DNA of 64,000 nt from JADJWR01 sp964610575 (GCA_964610575.1 CAZSYX010000008.1:12501-76500); one strand, 5' to 3'. Positions 17,053 through 25,897 are shown, counted from the first letter of the stretch. The notes: a model not told the origin generated them from the sequence alone. Made by a program: numbers and translations.

Positions 17053-17511
17053 ATGGGCAGCCTCGCTATCCGCCCTGCCACCGCCGCCGACCTGCCGGCG
17101 ATGCTGCGGCTGCTGGTCGACGACGACGTCGCGCAGGCGCGCGGCGGCTACTCGGCCGAGGTCACGCCGAAAGTGGCAGCCGCCTTCGACGACATCGAAC
17201 GCGACCCGAACAACGAACTTTGGGTGGGCGAGCGCGACGGCGAGGTGGTCGCGATGCTGCAGTTGACGCTGATCCCGGGGCTGTCCCGCGGCGGCATGCG
17301 GCGGGCGCTGGTCGAGGCGGTGCGCGTGCGTTCCGACCTGCGCAGCCGAGGCATCGGCGAGGCGCTGATGACGCAGGTGGAAGGACGGGCGAAGGCCGCC
17401 GGCTGCGGCCTGATCCAGCTCACCACTGACAAGAAGCGGCTGGCGGCGCACCGCTTCTACGGGCGGCTCGGCTACGTTGCCAGCCACCTCGGCATGAAGA
17501 AGAACCTGTAG
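17053..17511 (+). CDS. GNAT N-acetyltransferase
   Basis: A 152-residue single-domain GNAT enzyme. The acetyl-CoA pyrophosphate-binding motif is in RVRSDLRSRGIGEALM (R/QxxGxG/A form), and the C-terminal LTTDKKRLAAHRFYGRLGY is typical. It resembles small amino-acid or amine acetyltransferases; the acceptor is unknown. It lies between the aldo/keto reductase (3-base gap) and the CWC gene (0-base gap). Confidence 0.88.
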   Translation: MGSLAIRPATAADLPAMLRLLVDDDVAQARGGYSAEVTPKVAAAFDDIERDPNNELWVGERDGEVVAMLQLTLIPGLSRGGMRRALVEAVRVRSDLRSRGIGEALMTQVEGRAKAAGCGLIQLTTDKKRLAAHRFYGRLGYVASHLGMKKNL

Positions 17512-17730
17512 ATGACGCAGGAAATCTCCCGGCCAGGCGCGCGCCGCCCGCCCGCCGAGCCGTCGCGCTGCGTCCGCTGCGGCGCGCCTTTTCACTGCGG
17601 CATCGACGACCCGGGCGGCTGCTGGTGCGCGAAGCTGCCGCCGCTGCCGCGCGAGGCCTACGCCGACGCGGCCGGCTGCCTGTGCGAGAAGTGCCTGCGC
17701 GAGACGCTTAGCGGTTCCCTTGGGCCGTAG
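17512..17730 (+). CDS. Cysteine-rich CWC-family small protein
   Basis: A 72-residue protein matching the cysteine-rich CWC family. Eight cysteines are arranged as CVRC, then FHC, then GGCWC, and finally GCLCEKC. The pattern suggests zinc binding; the function of the family is unknown. The ATG directly abuts the stop codon of the GNAT gene, so it is translationally coupled and ends the nitronate-monooxygenase operon. Confidence 0.82.
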   Translation: MTQEISRPGARRPPAEPSRCVRCGAPFHCGIDDPGGCWCAKLPPLPREAYADAAGCLCEKCLRETLSGSLGP

Positions 17731-17817
17731 CCGAGGTCGCCATCCCTTTGCCGGCGATTGCAGCGGCGAGGGTTCAGGCGCATAAGGAGCCACCCTGTGG
17801 CGGCGACAGCCGCACCG

Positions 17818-17834
17818 GGGCGCGACCAGCGCCC
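17818..17834. other. Hairpin before mandelate-racemase-like gene
   Basis: A perfect inverted repeat, GGGCGC-GACCA-GCGCCC, lies in the 151-base gap between the CWC gene and the mandelate-racemase-like gene. It has no T-run, so it is not a clear intrinsic terminator. It could stop transcription with Rho or form an mRNA structure. Nothing else recognisable is in this gap. Confidence 0.3.
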
Positions 17835-17881
17835 GCGGCCGGAGACCGGGCGCCAACCTGCCAGAAGGGAGGACAGTGCCG

Positions 17882-18979
17882 ATGACCACGCATCCTCGAC
17901 TGACGATCCGTGACCTGCGCGTGCGCGGTGTGCACGTGCCCATGCGTCTGCCGCTGCAGACGCGCGGCGGCACGATCAGCATCGCTCCGCTGGCCCTGAT
18001 CGATCTGCTCACCGAGGAGGGCGTGACCGGGTCGACGTACCTGTTCTGCTACACGCCCCTCGCGCTGACGCCAGTGCTGCAGGTTCTGGCCAACCTCGTC
18101 TCGCTCATGAAGGGCGATGCCGTGGCGCCGCTGGACCTCGATCGCAAGCTGCGCAGCCAGTTCCGCCTGCTGGGCGTCAAGGGTGTCGTGGGCATGGCGC
18201 TCGCCGGCATCGACATGGCAGCCTGGGATGCGCTTGCACGCGCGCAAGGCGTGCCGCTGATCCGGCTGCTCGGCGGCGCGCCACGCCCGATCCCGGCCTA
18301 CAACAGCTGCGGCCTCGGCCTGATCGGCAAGAAGCGCGCGGCGGCCGAAGCGGCGGAACTGGCCGCCCCGGGCTTTCAGGCGATCAAGGTGCGCCTGGGC
18401 TACGCGGACGCGAACACCGACGTCGAGGTCGTGCGCGCCGTTCGCCGGGCGGCAGGACAGGGCGTGGAAGTGATGTCCGACTACAACCAGGGCCTGTCAG
18501 TGGCCGAAGCGGTCCTGCGCACCGACGCGCTGGCCGGCGAAGGCCTGTACTGGATGGAAGAGCCCACCGCTGCCGACGACTACGCGGGCCACGCCGAGAT
18601 CCGACGCAAGTCGCGCCTTCGCATCCAGATGGGAGAGAACTGGTGGGGGCCGCACGAGATGGCGTGCTGCGTCGCTGCCGGCGGTTCCGACTTCGTGATG
18701 CCGGACGCGATGAAGATCGGCGGCGTCACCGGCTGGCTGCGCGCGGCGGCCATTGCCGAGACAGCCGGCCTGCCGATCTCCAGCCATCTGTTCCCGGAAA
18801 TCAGCGCCCACCTGCTGGCGGCGTCGCCGACGTGCCACTGGCTCGAGTACGTGGACTGGGCCGATCCCATCCTGCTCGAACCGCTGCGGATCGACGATGG
18901 TTTCGCATCGGCGCCGGATAGCCCCGGCTGCGGAATTGCCTGGAACGAGGCGATGGTCGAGCGCTGTCTCGTCAGCTGA
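17882..18979 (+). CDS. Mandelate-racemase-like enolase superfamily enzyme
   Basis: A 365-residue enolase-superfamily protein, most like Pseudomonas mandelate racemase. With a constant offset of 5, the metal ligands are D200, E226 and E252, and the catalytic dyad is D275/H302 with E322. The second-strand motif is K169-V-R171, so the position of the catalytic lysine K166 is arginine. Two-base racemisation is therefore doubtful. A dehydratase or a one-sided epimerase acting on a hydroxy acid is possible. The ATG at 17882 is chosen because AGGGAGG lies 9 bases upstream; a GTG at 17876 is too near. No mandelate-pathway genes are adjacent. Confidence 0.85.
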   Translation: MTTHPRLTIRDLRVRGVHVPMRLPLQTRGGTISIAPLALIDLLTEEGVTGSTYLFCYTPLALTPVLQVLANLVSLMKGDAVAPLDLDRKLRSQFRLLGVKGVVGMALAGIDMAAWDALARAQGVPLIRLLGGAPRPIPAYNSCGLGLIGKKRAAAEAAELAAPGFQAIKVRLGYADANTDVEVVRAVRRAAGQGVEVMSDYNQGLSVAEAVLRTDALAGEGLYWMEEPTAADDYAGHAEIRRKSRLRIQMGENWWGPHEMACCVAAGGSDFVMPDAMKIGGVTGWLRAAAIAETAGLPISSHLFPEISAHLLAASPTCHWLEYVDWADPILLEPLRIDDGFASAPDSPGCGIAWNEAMVERCLVS

Positions 18980-19004
18980 AGCCGTTCGCCCTGCCGCCGC
19001 GTCC

Positions 19005-19949
19005 TTACTTCGCCGCGGCCGGCAGCGCCGACGACGGCGGAAGCAGCCGCTCGATCAGTTCGTCCTTCTCCGCCCACAGCGCGTTGACCCATTCCTGCAT
19101 GCGCGTGCGGAACTGCAAATCGCTGGCGTAGTCGCCGCTGATGAGTTCGGCGGGGATTTCCCGCTGCTGCACGCGCACGATCACGTCGTCGACGCGGCCG
19201 GACAGCAGATGCCAGAACTTCGGCGCACCGTGCGGGTAGACGATCGTCACGTCGAGCAGGCGGTGGCAGTGCTCGCCGAGGGTGGAAAGTGCCATGGCGA
19301 TGCCGCCGCTGCGCGGCTTCAGCAGGTGCCGGTAGGGCGAGCGCTGCAGGTCGTGCTTGCGCAGGGTGAAGCGCGTGCCCTCGAGGAAATTGATCACCGA
19401 GGTCGGCACCAGGCGGAATTTCTCGCAGGCCAGGCGAGCCCGCTCGAGGTCCCTGGCGCTGCTCATGCCGCCCTTGCGCTGCATGAACGGGAAGTCGAGC
19501 GCCCACCAGGCCATGCCGATGATCGGCACGTAGATCAGCTGCCGCTTGAGGAAGAACTTCAGCATCGGCACGCGGCCTGAAAAGACCTTCTGCAGCACCA
19601 GGATGTCGACCCAGCTCTGGTGATTGGCGGCCACCAGGTACCACTCGTCGCGGCGCACCCCTTCGGTGCCGCTGACCTGCCAGGCGGCGTTGCCGACGGC
19701 GTCGATCCACGCGTTGTTCACGCCGATCCAGGACATCGCGATCCAGTTCAGCAGCCGGTCGGTCACCTGCCGCACCGGCTTGTACGACACCAGCAGCTTG
19801 AAAAGTGCCACCGGGATCATCAGCGAGCAGAAGAACAGCACGTTGGCGGTCAGCGCCAGCGCGGCGAAGCAGCCGCGGACGGTGGCAAGGGCGCGCTTCA
19901 TGAAGGATTCGGTCGGCCGCATCGCGTTGTTTCGTCGACGAATCCGCAT
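19005..19949 (-). CDS. Phospholipid acyltransferase (PlsC/YihG-like)
   Basis: A 314-residue membrane acyltransferase. It has an N-terminal hydrophobic segment (about residues 25-55), the catalytic HxxxxD motif in NHQSWVDIL and the motif FLEGTRFT that binds the glycerol phosphate. The length and sequence fit YihG, which acylates lysophospholipid at the inner membrane. There are three possible ATG starts (19949, 19922, 19901). None has a clear ribosome site; I kept the longest. It is divergent from prfC across a 159-base gap. Confidence 0.85.
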   Translation of the reverse strand: MRIRRRNNAMRPTESFMKRALATVRGCFAALALTANVLFFCSLMIPVALFKLLVSYKPVRQVTDRLLNWIAMSWIGVNNAWIDAVGNAAWQVSGTEGVRRDEWYLVAANHQSWVDILVLQKVFSGRVPMLKFFLKRQLIYVPIIGMAWWALDFPFMQRKGGMSSARDLERARLACEKFRLVPTSVINFLEGTRFTLRKHDLQRSPYRHLLKPRSGGIAMALSTLGEHCHRLLDVTIVYPHGAPKFWHLLSGRVDDVIVRVQQREIPAELISGDYASDLQFRTRMQEWVNALWAEKDELIERLLPPSSALPAAAK

Positions 19950-20108
19950 TTGACCGCAGCCGAGCCGCCTCCGCCATTGACGCAGGACAAGCTGCGGGCG
20001 CCCCGCGCGTCAGGGAGAGGGGCGCGGCGGCCGCTGGCGACCCCTGCTGGCCGCGTATCCTTCGCCCTCCGCTCGCGGCCGCCCGTTGCGGCCCGCTGTC
20101 GACTCCCG

Positions 20109-21731
20109 ATGAACGCCCCAGATCCTTCTCCCGCGCTGCTGCGCGATGTCGAGCGCCGGCGCACCTTCGCGATCATTTCGCACCCGGACGCCGGCAAGAC
20201 CACGCTCACCGAGAAGCTGCTGCTGTTCGGCGGCGCGATCCAGCTCGCCGGCGCCGTGAAGGGCCGCAAGACCGCGCGTCACGCCACCTCCGACTGGATG
20301 GAGGTCGAGAAGCAGCGCGGCATCTCGGTCACCAGCTCGGTGATGCAGTTCGAGGTCGACGGCCACACGATCAACCTGCTCGACACGCCGGGCCACGAGG
20401 ACTTCTCGGAGGACACCTACCGCGTGCTCACCGCCGTGGACGCGGCGGTGATGGTGATCGACGCCGCCAAGGGTGTGGAAGCGCAGACGATCAAGCTGCT
20501 CGAGGTCTGCCGGCTGCGCGCCACGCCGATCATCACCTTCGTCAACAAGCTCGACCGCGACGTGCGCGAGCCGTTCGACCTGCTGGCGGAGATCGAGTCG
20601 GTGCTGAAGATCGACTGCGCGCCGGTCACCTGGCCGCTCGGCATGGGCAGGCACTTCCGCGGCGTGTACCACCTGCTCGACGACCGGCTGCTGCGCTTCA
20701 CGCCGGGCGAGGCGCGGCTGACGCGCGAGGCGGAGGAGATCACCGGCTACGACAACCCGCGGCTGGCGGAGTTGTTTCCCGACGAGGCGGCGACGCTGGT
20801 GCACGACGTCGAGCTGCTGCGCGGCGCCAGCCATCCGTTCGAGCTGGAGAAGTTCCTGGCCGGCACGCAGACACCGGTGTTCTTCGGCTCCGGCATCAAC
20901 AATTTCGGCGTGCAGGAGATCCTGCAGGCACTGGTGAAATGGGCGCCGCCGCCGCAGCCGCGCGATGCGGGCAGCCGCGCGGTGGCGCCGGTGGAGGCGC
21001 CGTTTTCCGGCTTCGTGTTCAAGATCCAGGCCAACATGGACCCGCGCCACCGCGACCGCATCGCCTTCCTGCGCGTGTGCTCGGGTCGCTACACGCCGGG
21101 AATGAAGGTCTGGCACGTGCGCGCCGGCCGCGAGATGAAGCTCGGCAACGCGCTGACCTTCATGGCCAACGAGCGGGTGGCGAGCCAGGAGGCGGTGGCC
21201 GGCGACATCATCGGCATCCACAACCATGGCGCGCTTTCGATCGGCGACACGCTGACCGAGGGCGAGACGCTCGGCTTCAAGGGCATCCCGTATTTCGCGC
21301 CGGAACTGTTCCGGATGGCGCGGGCGCGCGACCCGTTCAAGGCCAAGCAACTGGCCAAGGGCCTGGCCGAACTCGGCGAGGAAGGGGCGATCCAGGTGCT
21401 CGCCATGGCCACCGGCGAGCTGCTGCTCGGCGCGGTGGGGCCGCTGCAGTTCGAGATCGTCGCCCACCGGCTGAAGCACGAGTACAACGTGGACGCCGTC
21501 TACGACACGCCGGGCATCTCCACCGCGCGCTGGCTGACCTACCCGGACGACAAGACACGGCGCGAGTTCGAGAAGGAGCAGTCGGCGCGGCTGGCGCACG
21601 ACGTCGACGGCAACCCCGTTTACCTGGCCAGCAACAGCGTCAACCTCGAGGTGACGATGAAGTACTGGCCCACGGTGCACTTCCACGCCACCCGCGAGCA
21701 CGGGCAGACGCTGGCGCACGAGGACCGCTGA
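20109..21731 (+). CDS. prfC: Peptide chain release factor 3
   Basis: RF3 is a GTPase that recycles RF1/RF2 from the ribosome after termination. The 540-residue protein (E. coli RF3 is 529) has the G1 motif HPDAGKTTLTEK, the G3 motif DTPGHEDF, the G4 motif NKLDRD, and the RF3-specific LMGRKTARHATSDWM-like region (GRKTARHATSDWMEVEKQ). Domain II and III motifs are also present. The ATG at 20109 gives a normal N-terminus. It appears to be a single-gene unit between divergent acyltransferase and convergent lipoprotein genes. Confidence 0.96.
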   Translation: MNAPDPSPALLRDVERRRTFAIISHPDAGKTTLTEKLLLFGGAIQLAGAVKGRKTARHATSDWMEVEKQRGISVTSSVMQFEVDGHTINLLDTPGHEDFSEDTYRVLTAVDAAVMVIDAAKGVEAQTIKLLEVCRLRATPIITFVNKLDRDVREPFDLLAEIESVLKIDCAPVTWPLGMGRHFRGVYHLLDDRLLRFTPGEARLTREAEEITGYDNPRLAELFPDEAATLVHDVELLRGASHPFELEKFLAGTQTPVFFGSGINNFGVQEILQALVKWAPPPQPRDAGSRAVAPVEAPFSGFVFKIQANMDPRHRDRIAFLRVCSGRYTPGMKVWHVRAGREMKLGNALTFMANERVASQEAVAGDIIGIHNHGALSIGDTLTEGETLGFKGIPYFAPELFRMARARDPFKAKQLAKGLAELGEEGAIQVLAMATGELLLGAVGPLQFEIVAHRLKHEYNVDAVYDTPGISTARWLTYPDDKTRREFEKEQSARLAHDVDGNPVYLASNSVNLEVTMKYWPTVHFHATREHGQTLAHEDR

Positions 21732-21773
21732 GCGCAAGCTTTCGCGGAAGCGGGTTCCCGCAACGCCGCTCGG

Positions 21774-22472
21774 TTAGAGCCGCCGCTCGCGCAGCCGCTC
21801 GTCGCGCAGCCATTCGCCGACGTCGCGCGCGGCGCGCTGCATCAGCCGGTAGGCCGTTTCGTGCGTCTGCCTGAGCAGGCCCTCCGTGTGTGACTCGATC
21901 GGAATGGGAATAGGGGAGTCGACCAGCGGCTCCCAGATTTGGACGCCGGAGTCGAAGGTGCCGGACCAGAGCATCGCCCCGTCCCCAGCGAGCAGGCGGA
22001 CTTCGACGACGAGCTGCACGTCGAGTTGCCATTTCTCGATAACCCCGTACCAGAGGAGCGGAATGAAATACTGCAGCCGATCGCGGTAGACGTAGTTGAC
22101 CACCCGCACGGTCACGATCGGCATTGGCGTCACAGGCTCGCCGCCGATCCGGTCGATGGACCGCGCCCCGCCCCTGAACGCCTCGGCGAATGCCTTCAGT
22201 GACGCCTCATGGACGATGCGGCCGATCGGCATGTGCACCGGCCCCGCGTCGCCCAGCCGCTCGCCCAGCACCTCCAGCGCCTGCGACGCCGGATCGGCCA
22301 GCAGAGCCACCTGTCCATCGAACGATGCCTCGGTGGCTTGGGACGGAAACAGAGCCGGATTGAAACTGCCCCTCTGGGGTTCCGTCGCACAGCCGGCCAA
22401 CGCAAGGACGGCGGCCGCGAGCATTGCGCGGGCGAGCCGCCCGACGAGCAACAAGCGCATCTTTTCCCTCAT
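21774..22472 (-). CDS. Predicted outer-membrane-type lipoprotein
   Basis: A 232-residue protein of unknown function with a lipobox: LALAGC, with the lipidated cysteine at about residue 28. The rest contains a beta-rich segment (VTVRVVNYVYRDRLQYFIPLLWYG) and a helical C-terminus. I do not recognise the family. Its ATG at 22472 overlaps the stop of the frameshifted PDZ-lipoprotein gene by 4 bases, so both were made together. It is the last gene of that minus-strand set and converges on prfC with a 42-base gap. Confidence 0.7.
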   Translation of the reverse strand: MREKMRLLLVGRLARAMLAAAVLALAGCATEPQRGSFNPALFPSQATEASFDGQVALLADPASQALEVLGERLGDAGPVHMPIGRIVHEASLKAFAEAFRGGARSIDRIGGEPVTPMPIVTVRVVNYVYRDRLQYFIPLLWYGVIEKWQLDVQLVVEVRLLAGDGAMLWSGTFDSGVQIWEPLVDSPIPIPIESHTEGLLRQTHETAYRLMQRAARDVGEWLRDERLRERRL

Positions 22473-23274
22473 GGAACCGTTGCCGGGAGGAGCCGAACCT
22501 CGACAAGCGCACCGTCGCGCCGAACCTGCAGGGTCAGCGCGCTCTCCGGCGCAAGCGTGCGCACCAACGCCTCCAAACTCGCCGCGCTATCGACCGCTAC
22601 CCCATTTGCGAACAGCACGACGTCGCCGGCTCGCAGGCCGGCGGCGGCGGCGCGGCTGCTTTCGGCCACCCCTACCACCAGTGCCGATCTGGCCGGGACC
22701 TGCAGACGGTGCGCCTCCTCGTCGGTCAGCCCGCGCACCGTGACGCCGATCCGTAGGCGGTCTTCAGCGGCCGGCTCGCAGCGCAGCGGCACGACGACGC
22801 GTTCGGGATAGGCGAGCACCCCGGATTCGGCCTCCACCGCATACCCGAGGCCGGCGCCGGTCAAGGCGGCCACCACAATGAGGAGTGCCGCGACCGGCGC
22901 CATTCCGACCGCCGCCGCGCCTGCCGTTGCCGCGCCCATCGCGCCGCCGCCGATCGCGGCGCCCGCGACCATGCCGCCACCACTGACCGGTCGCTCCTTC
23001 GACGGCGTGCTTTCCGACCGGTGCACTTGCTCGCCGGCGCGGCACACACTTCCAGCGGGGCGGATGACTTCGTGACCGTGACGCGGCCGGGCGTGCGCTC
23101 CAGCGTCCACTGGCCGCGATCGTTGCGCAGTTCGCAGGACGCCGAAGCGCAGTCGGGCGTCTCGATCCAGATCGACTGCTGTACCGGCTGCCCGGTCGTG
23201 CCGCAGCCTGGGAGCGCGGCCAGCAGCGCGACGAGACAGGCCAGCCGGCGCAATGTCGAGGCCGGGCCGGGCAT
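22469..23274 (-). pseudogene. PDZ-domain lipoprotein gene, broken by a frameshift
   Basis: The gene starts at 23274 with a signal peptide and lipobox (ALPGC, cysteine 24), followed by IETPDCASASCELRNDRG and TPGRVTVTKSSAPLEV. The frame then changes near 23043-23049, where the coding strand reads GTGTGTGC. Adding one base there restores CRAGEQVHRSESTPS, a glycine-rich membrane segment, and a C-terminal PDZ domain (LRAGDVVLFANG). Intact relatives read ...PLEVVCR... without interruption. It is either a pseudogene, a sequencing error, or a rare programmed shift. It overlaps the next lipoprotein gene by 4 bases. Confidence 0.8.
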
Positions 23275-23317
23275 GGTGGATGTCGCTCCTGTGCGCGCCG
23301 CGAGGGCGCGCCTGGTC

Positions 23318-23611
23318 TCAGGCCTTGCGCTCGGCTTCGCGCGCCGCCTCGTACATCGACGGCGTGGCGCCGGCGCGGCCGAGGTACTCGCGCAGGTGCT
23401 TGATCGCCTGCACGTTCAGCACGTTGGAGTGATGCGGCCGGTGCAGGATGCCCTCGGCGCGGTTCAGCTTGACCCGGATGCGCGCCCCCGACAGCGGCTC
23501 GACCTCGGCCCCGAGATGGCTGAGCAGCGACTCGATCTCGCGCCAGTGGATGTTGCCGCTGATCGGATCGTGGAAGATAAGCTTCAGCAGTTGTTCGTGC
23601 TTGTGGCTCAT
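23318..23611 (-). CDS. HicA-like protein without HicB partner
   Basis: A 97-residue protein resembling the HicA toxin fold in its dsRBD-like layout: FHDPISGNIHWREIESLLSHLG, then SGARIRVKLN and RPHHSNVLNVQAIKHLREYL. The catalytic histidine that HicA toxins carry after the first strand (GSHxxF) is not seen; the corresponding stretch is GARIR. No HicB antitoxin gene lies next to it. It is therefore probably a standalone member, not an active mRNA nuclease. It is flanked by dinB upstream and the PDZ lipoprotein downstream. Confidence 0.7.
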   Translation of the reverse strand: MSHKHEQLLKLIFHDPISGNIHWREIESLLSHLGAEVEPLSGARIRVKLNRAEGILHRPHHSNVLNVQAIKHLREYLGRAGATPSMYEAAREAERKA

Positions 23612-23745
23612 GGCGGCCCTTTCGCAACGCCTTTGGCCAAGCATACGCGGGCGTCCTGCCGGCAACTTCTGCGCTGCCTCAAGGGTTGGCGCCGCCGCTG
23701 CCGACGATCGCCGCCGGTCACGGACCGGGAGTCGGCGGGCGGCCG

Positions 23746-24984
23746 CTACCCGAACAACTCCCCCTCGCTCCACGCCGCCGGTTGCGTCGCCGCAGTCCTG
23801 GTGTCGTCGCTACGCGCCAGCGCCCCGACCCGCACGCCGAGCAGCCTGATCCGCCGCGACAGCTCGATCCGCTTCAGGCACTGGCCGGCGGCGCGGCGGA
23901 TGGTCGACGCGTCGTCGGTCGGCGCCGGCAGCGTGATGTCGCGCGTCACCGTGCGGAAGTCGTCGAAGCGCAGCTTCACGCCGATGGTCTTGCCGGCATA
24001 ACGCTTGCGCCGCAGGTCCTCGGCGACGCGCACGCACAGTTCGGTGAAGATCCGTGACAGCGCGGCGCGGTCGCGCACCGCGTGAAGGTCGCGCTCGAAG
24101 GTCGTCTCGCGGCTGATCGACTTCGGCTCGCTGAAGGTGACCACCGGCCGCTCGTCGCGACCATGCGCCGCGGCGTGCAGCCAGCCGCCGTAGCTGGCGC
24201 CGAAGTGCTGCATCAGCCACGCCGGCTCGGCGGCAGCGAGTTCACCGATCGTCGCGATGCCGAGCCGGGCCAGCTTTGCCGCCGCCTTCGGCCCGATGCC
24301 GTTGACCCGCCGCACCGGCAGCGGCCAGATGCGCGTGGCGATGTCGTGCTCCGTCACCACGGTCAGGCCGCCGGGCTTGTCGAGTTCGGAGGCGATCTTT
24401 GCGATCAGCTTGTTCGGTGCCAGGCCGATCGAACACGACAGCCCGGTGGCGTGACGCACCGCCTGCTTGATCTCCCGCGCCACCTCTCGCGCGCACCACC
24501 AGGCATCGGCGAGGGTATCGGCGCCGGGCTCGTCGACCGAGTCGCCGAGGCGCGCGGCGACGACCTCGGTCAGGTCGATGTAGATCTCGTCGATGCCGTG
24601 GTCCTCGACCACCGGCGCGATCTCGCGCACGGCGGCCTTGAAGAGGCGCGAGTACCGCCTGTACTCGTCGAAGTCCACCGGCAGCAGCACCGCATCGGGC
24701 GCGCGCTGTGCCGCGCGCATCAGGCCCATCGCCGAGTTCACGCCCAGCGCCCGCGCCTCGTAGGTGGCGGTGGTGATCACGCCGCGGCCGCTGTAGCCGG
24801 CCAGGCGCGCGAAGCGACGCCGCCTTTCGCCGGTGGCGGGATCGGCCTCCCAGGCCGGCTGGTGGCGTGAGCCGCCGCCGATCACCACCGGCAATCCGCG
24901 CAGCTCCGGGTAGCGCAGCAGTTCGACCGACGCGTAGAAGGCGTCCATGTCGAGGTGCGCGATCACGCGCGGAACGTCCGGCAT
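23746..24984 (-). CDS. dinB: DNA polymerase IV
   Basis: A 412-residue Y-family translesion polymerase. The catalytic motif LDMDAFYASVE is near the N-terminus, and SIGLAPNKLIAKIAS and DHGIDEIYIDLTE supply the other acidic residues. A 24-residue insertion (about residues 47-70, rich in arginine and glutamate) separates the first two strands, as in several betaproteobacterial DinBs. The end EGELFG resembles a weak sliding-clamp motif. I chose the ATG at 24984, which gives the usual MPDVPRVIAHLDMD start; longer frames upstream lack homology. It copies damaged DNA during SOS; no LexA box is apparent upstream. Confidence 0.94.
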   Translation of the reverse strand: MPDVPRVIAHLDMDAFYASVELLRYPELRGLPVVIGGGSRHQPAWEADPATGERRRRFARLAGYSGRGVITTATYEARALGVNSAMGLMRAAQRAPDAVLLPVDFDEYRRYSRLFKAAVREIAPVVEDHGIDEIYIDLTEVVAARLGDSVDEPGADTLADAWWCAREVAREIKQAVRHATGLSCSIGLAPNKLIAKIASELDKPGGLTVVTEHDIATRIWPLPVRRVNGIGPKAAAKLARLGIATIGELAAAEPAWLMQHFGASYGGWLHAAAHGRDERPVVTFSEPKSISRETTFERDLHAVRDRAALSRIFTELCVRVAEDLRRKRYAGKTIGVKLRFDDFRTVTRDITLPAPTDDASTIRRAAGQCLKRIELSRRIRLLGVRVGALARSDDTRTAATQPAAWSEGELFG

Positions 24985-25137
24985 CGGGCGACAGGGTGCG
25001 ATCTGCGCACCAACCGTGTGCGCACGAGGTCGGCAATTTACTGCGCTGCCGCGCTCGGTTGCCGCCGATCGACGTCGCACGCCTGCCGAGCAGGTGACGC
25101 TCGCTTGATCGGAACGGACTACACCCGTCGGTAAGGG

Positions 25138-25151
25138 TTGATCGCGATCAA
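25138..25151. promoter_or_regulatory. FNR/Anr-type operator, perfect match
   Basis: The site TTGAT-CGCG-ATCAA matches the FNR/Anr consensus TTGAT-N4-ATCAA exactly. Its centre is near 25144.5, so a class II start point would be near 25186. A weak -10 (TAGCGT, 25174-25179) is at the expected distance. The CBS-domain gene begins at 25266, which leaves an 80-base leader. Confidence 0.75.
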
Positions 25152-25265
25152 GGCTGGCTATGGGTCCGCTGGTTAGCGTTTGCAGACATTCATTCGGCGA
25201 TCGGGCCGGCCGAGCGCTCCTCTCGCGCGGCTTTCGGCCCGACACGAGAGGATGGACGGGAGGTC

Positions 25266-25703
25266 ATGGTGTTCAGTCAGCCGATCAGAAGCATCATGGA
25301 GCGGCGCAAGTTCGTGACGGCGCCGCCGAGCACGACCGTGCGCGAGGCGTGCGAACTGATGGCCAGGAAGCGGGTCGGCGCCGTGCTGGTCGTCGAGGAA
25401 GAGCGCCTGCTCGGCATCTTCAGCGAGCGCGACGCGGTGTTCCGCGTGATCGCCCGCGGGCTCGACCCGGCGGCGACGCAACTGGCGCAGGTGATGACGC
25501 CGGACCCGAAGACCGTCAAGCCGAACAACACCTTCGGCTATGCGATGACGCTGATGCACGAGAACGGCTTCCGCCACCTGCCGGTGGTCGACAACGGCAA
25601 GCCGGTCGGCATCGTTTCGGCGCGCAGCGCGCTCGACCCGGACCTCGAGGAGTTCGTCTGCGAGGAGCGCCGGCGCAAGAGCTTCAAGGAAGAAGCGGTC
25701 TGA
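25266..25703 (+). CDS. CBS-domain protein, probably oxygen-regulated
   Basis: A 145-residue protein formed of two CBS domains (a Bateman module): TVREACELMARKRVGAVLV with the partner LLGIFSERDAVFRVI, and AMTLMHENGFRHLPVVD with PVGIVSARSALD. CBS pairs bind adenine nucleotides or other ligands, and small stand-alone forms often act as energy or redox sensors. The ATG at 25266 follows GGGAGGTC. A perfect FNR/Anr site upstream suggests induction at low oxygen. The target protein is unknown. Confidence 0.9.
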   Translation: MVFSQPIRSIMERRKFVTAPPSTTVREACELMARKRVGAVLVVEEERLLGIFSERDAVFRVIARGLDPAATQLAQVMTPDPKTVKPNNTFGYAMTLMHENGFRHLPVVDNGKPVGIVSARSALDPDLEEFVCEERRRKSFKEEAV

Positions 25704-25709
25704 GTGCCT

Positions 25710-25737
25710 GCCGCGGCGCATCGCCCGCCGCGGCTTT
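25710..25737 (+). terminator. Rho-independent-like terminator of CBS gene
   Basis: A perfect 9-base stem (GCCGCGGCG / CGCCGCGGC) with a 7-base loop starts 7 bases after the stop codon and is followed by TTTCAGTT. The T-run is short, so strength is uncertain. Confidence 0.6.
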
Positions 25738-25897
25738 CAGTTCCTAAGTGTCCGAAGTCGGCGACCGGACAGTCGCCTCCGCCGACCTCGTCCGGCGAGT
25801 GCGCCGCGGTCGCCTTGTGCATTGCGTGACACGCGCTGCACCGGCGTGTGCGATAACGGCGCCTTCCGCGCTCCGGTGCCGCCCCGCCCGCCCTTCG

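Noticed and set aside
15838..18012. 724-codon open minus frame over the nitronate-monooxygenase operon
   Set aside because: No recognisable domains; the plus-strand genes have clear motifs and tight spacing.
23318..23611. HicAB toxin-antitoxin module
   Set aside because: No HicB gene on either side and no catalytic histidine.
25115..25124. Second FNR-like half site upstream of the CBS gene
   Set aside because: Only TTGATC is present without its partner half; one full site nearby explains the signal.
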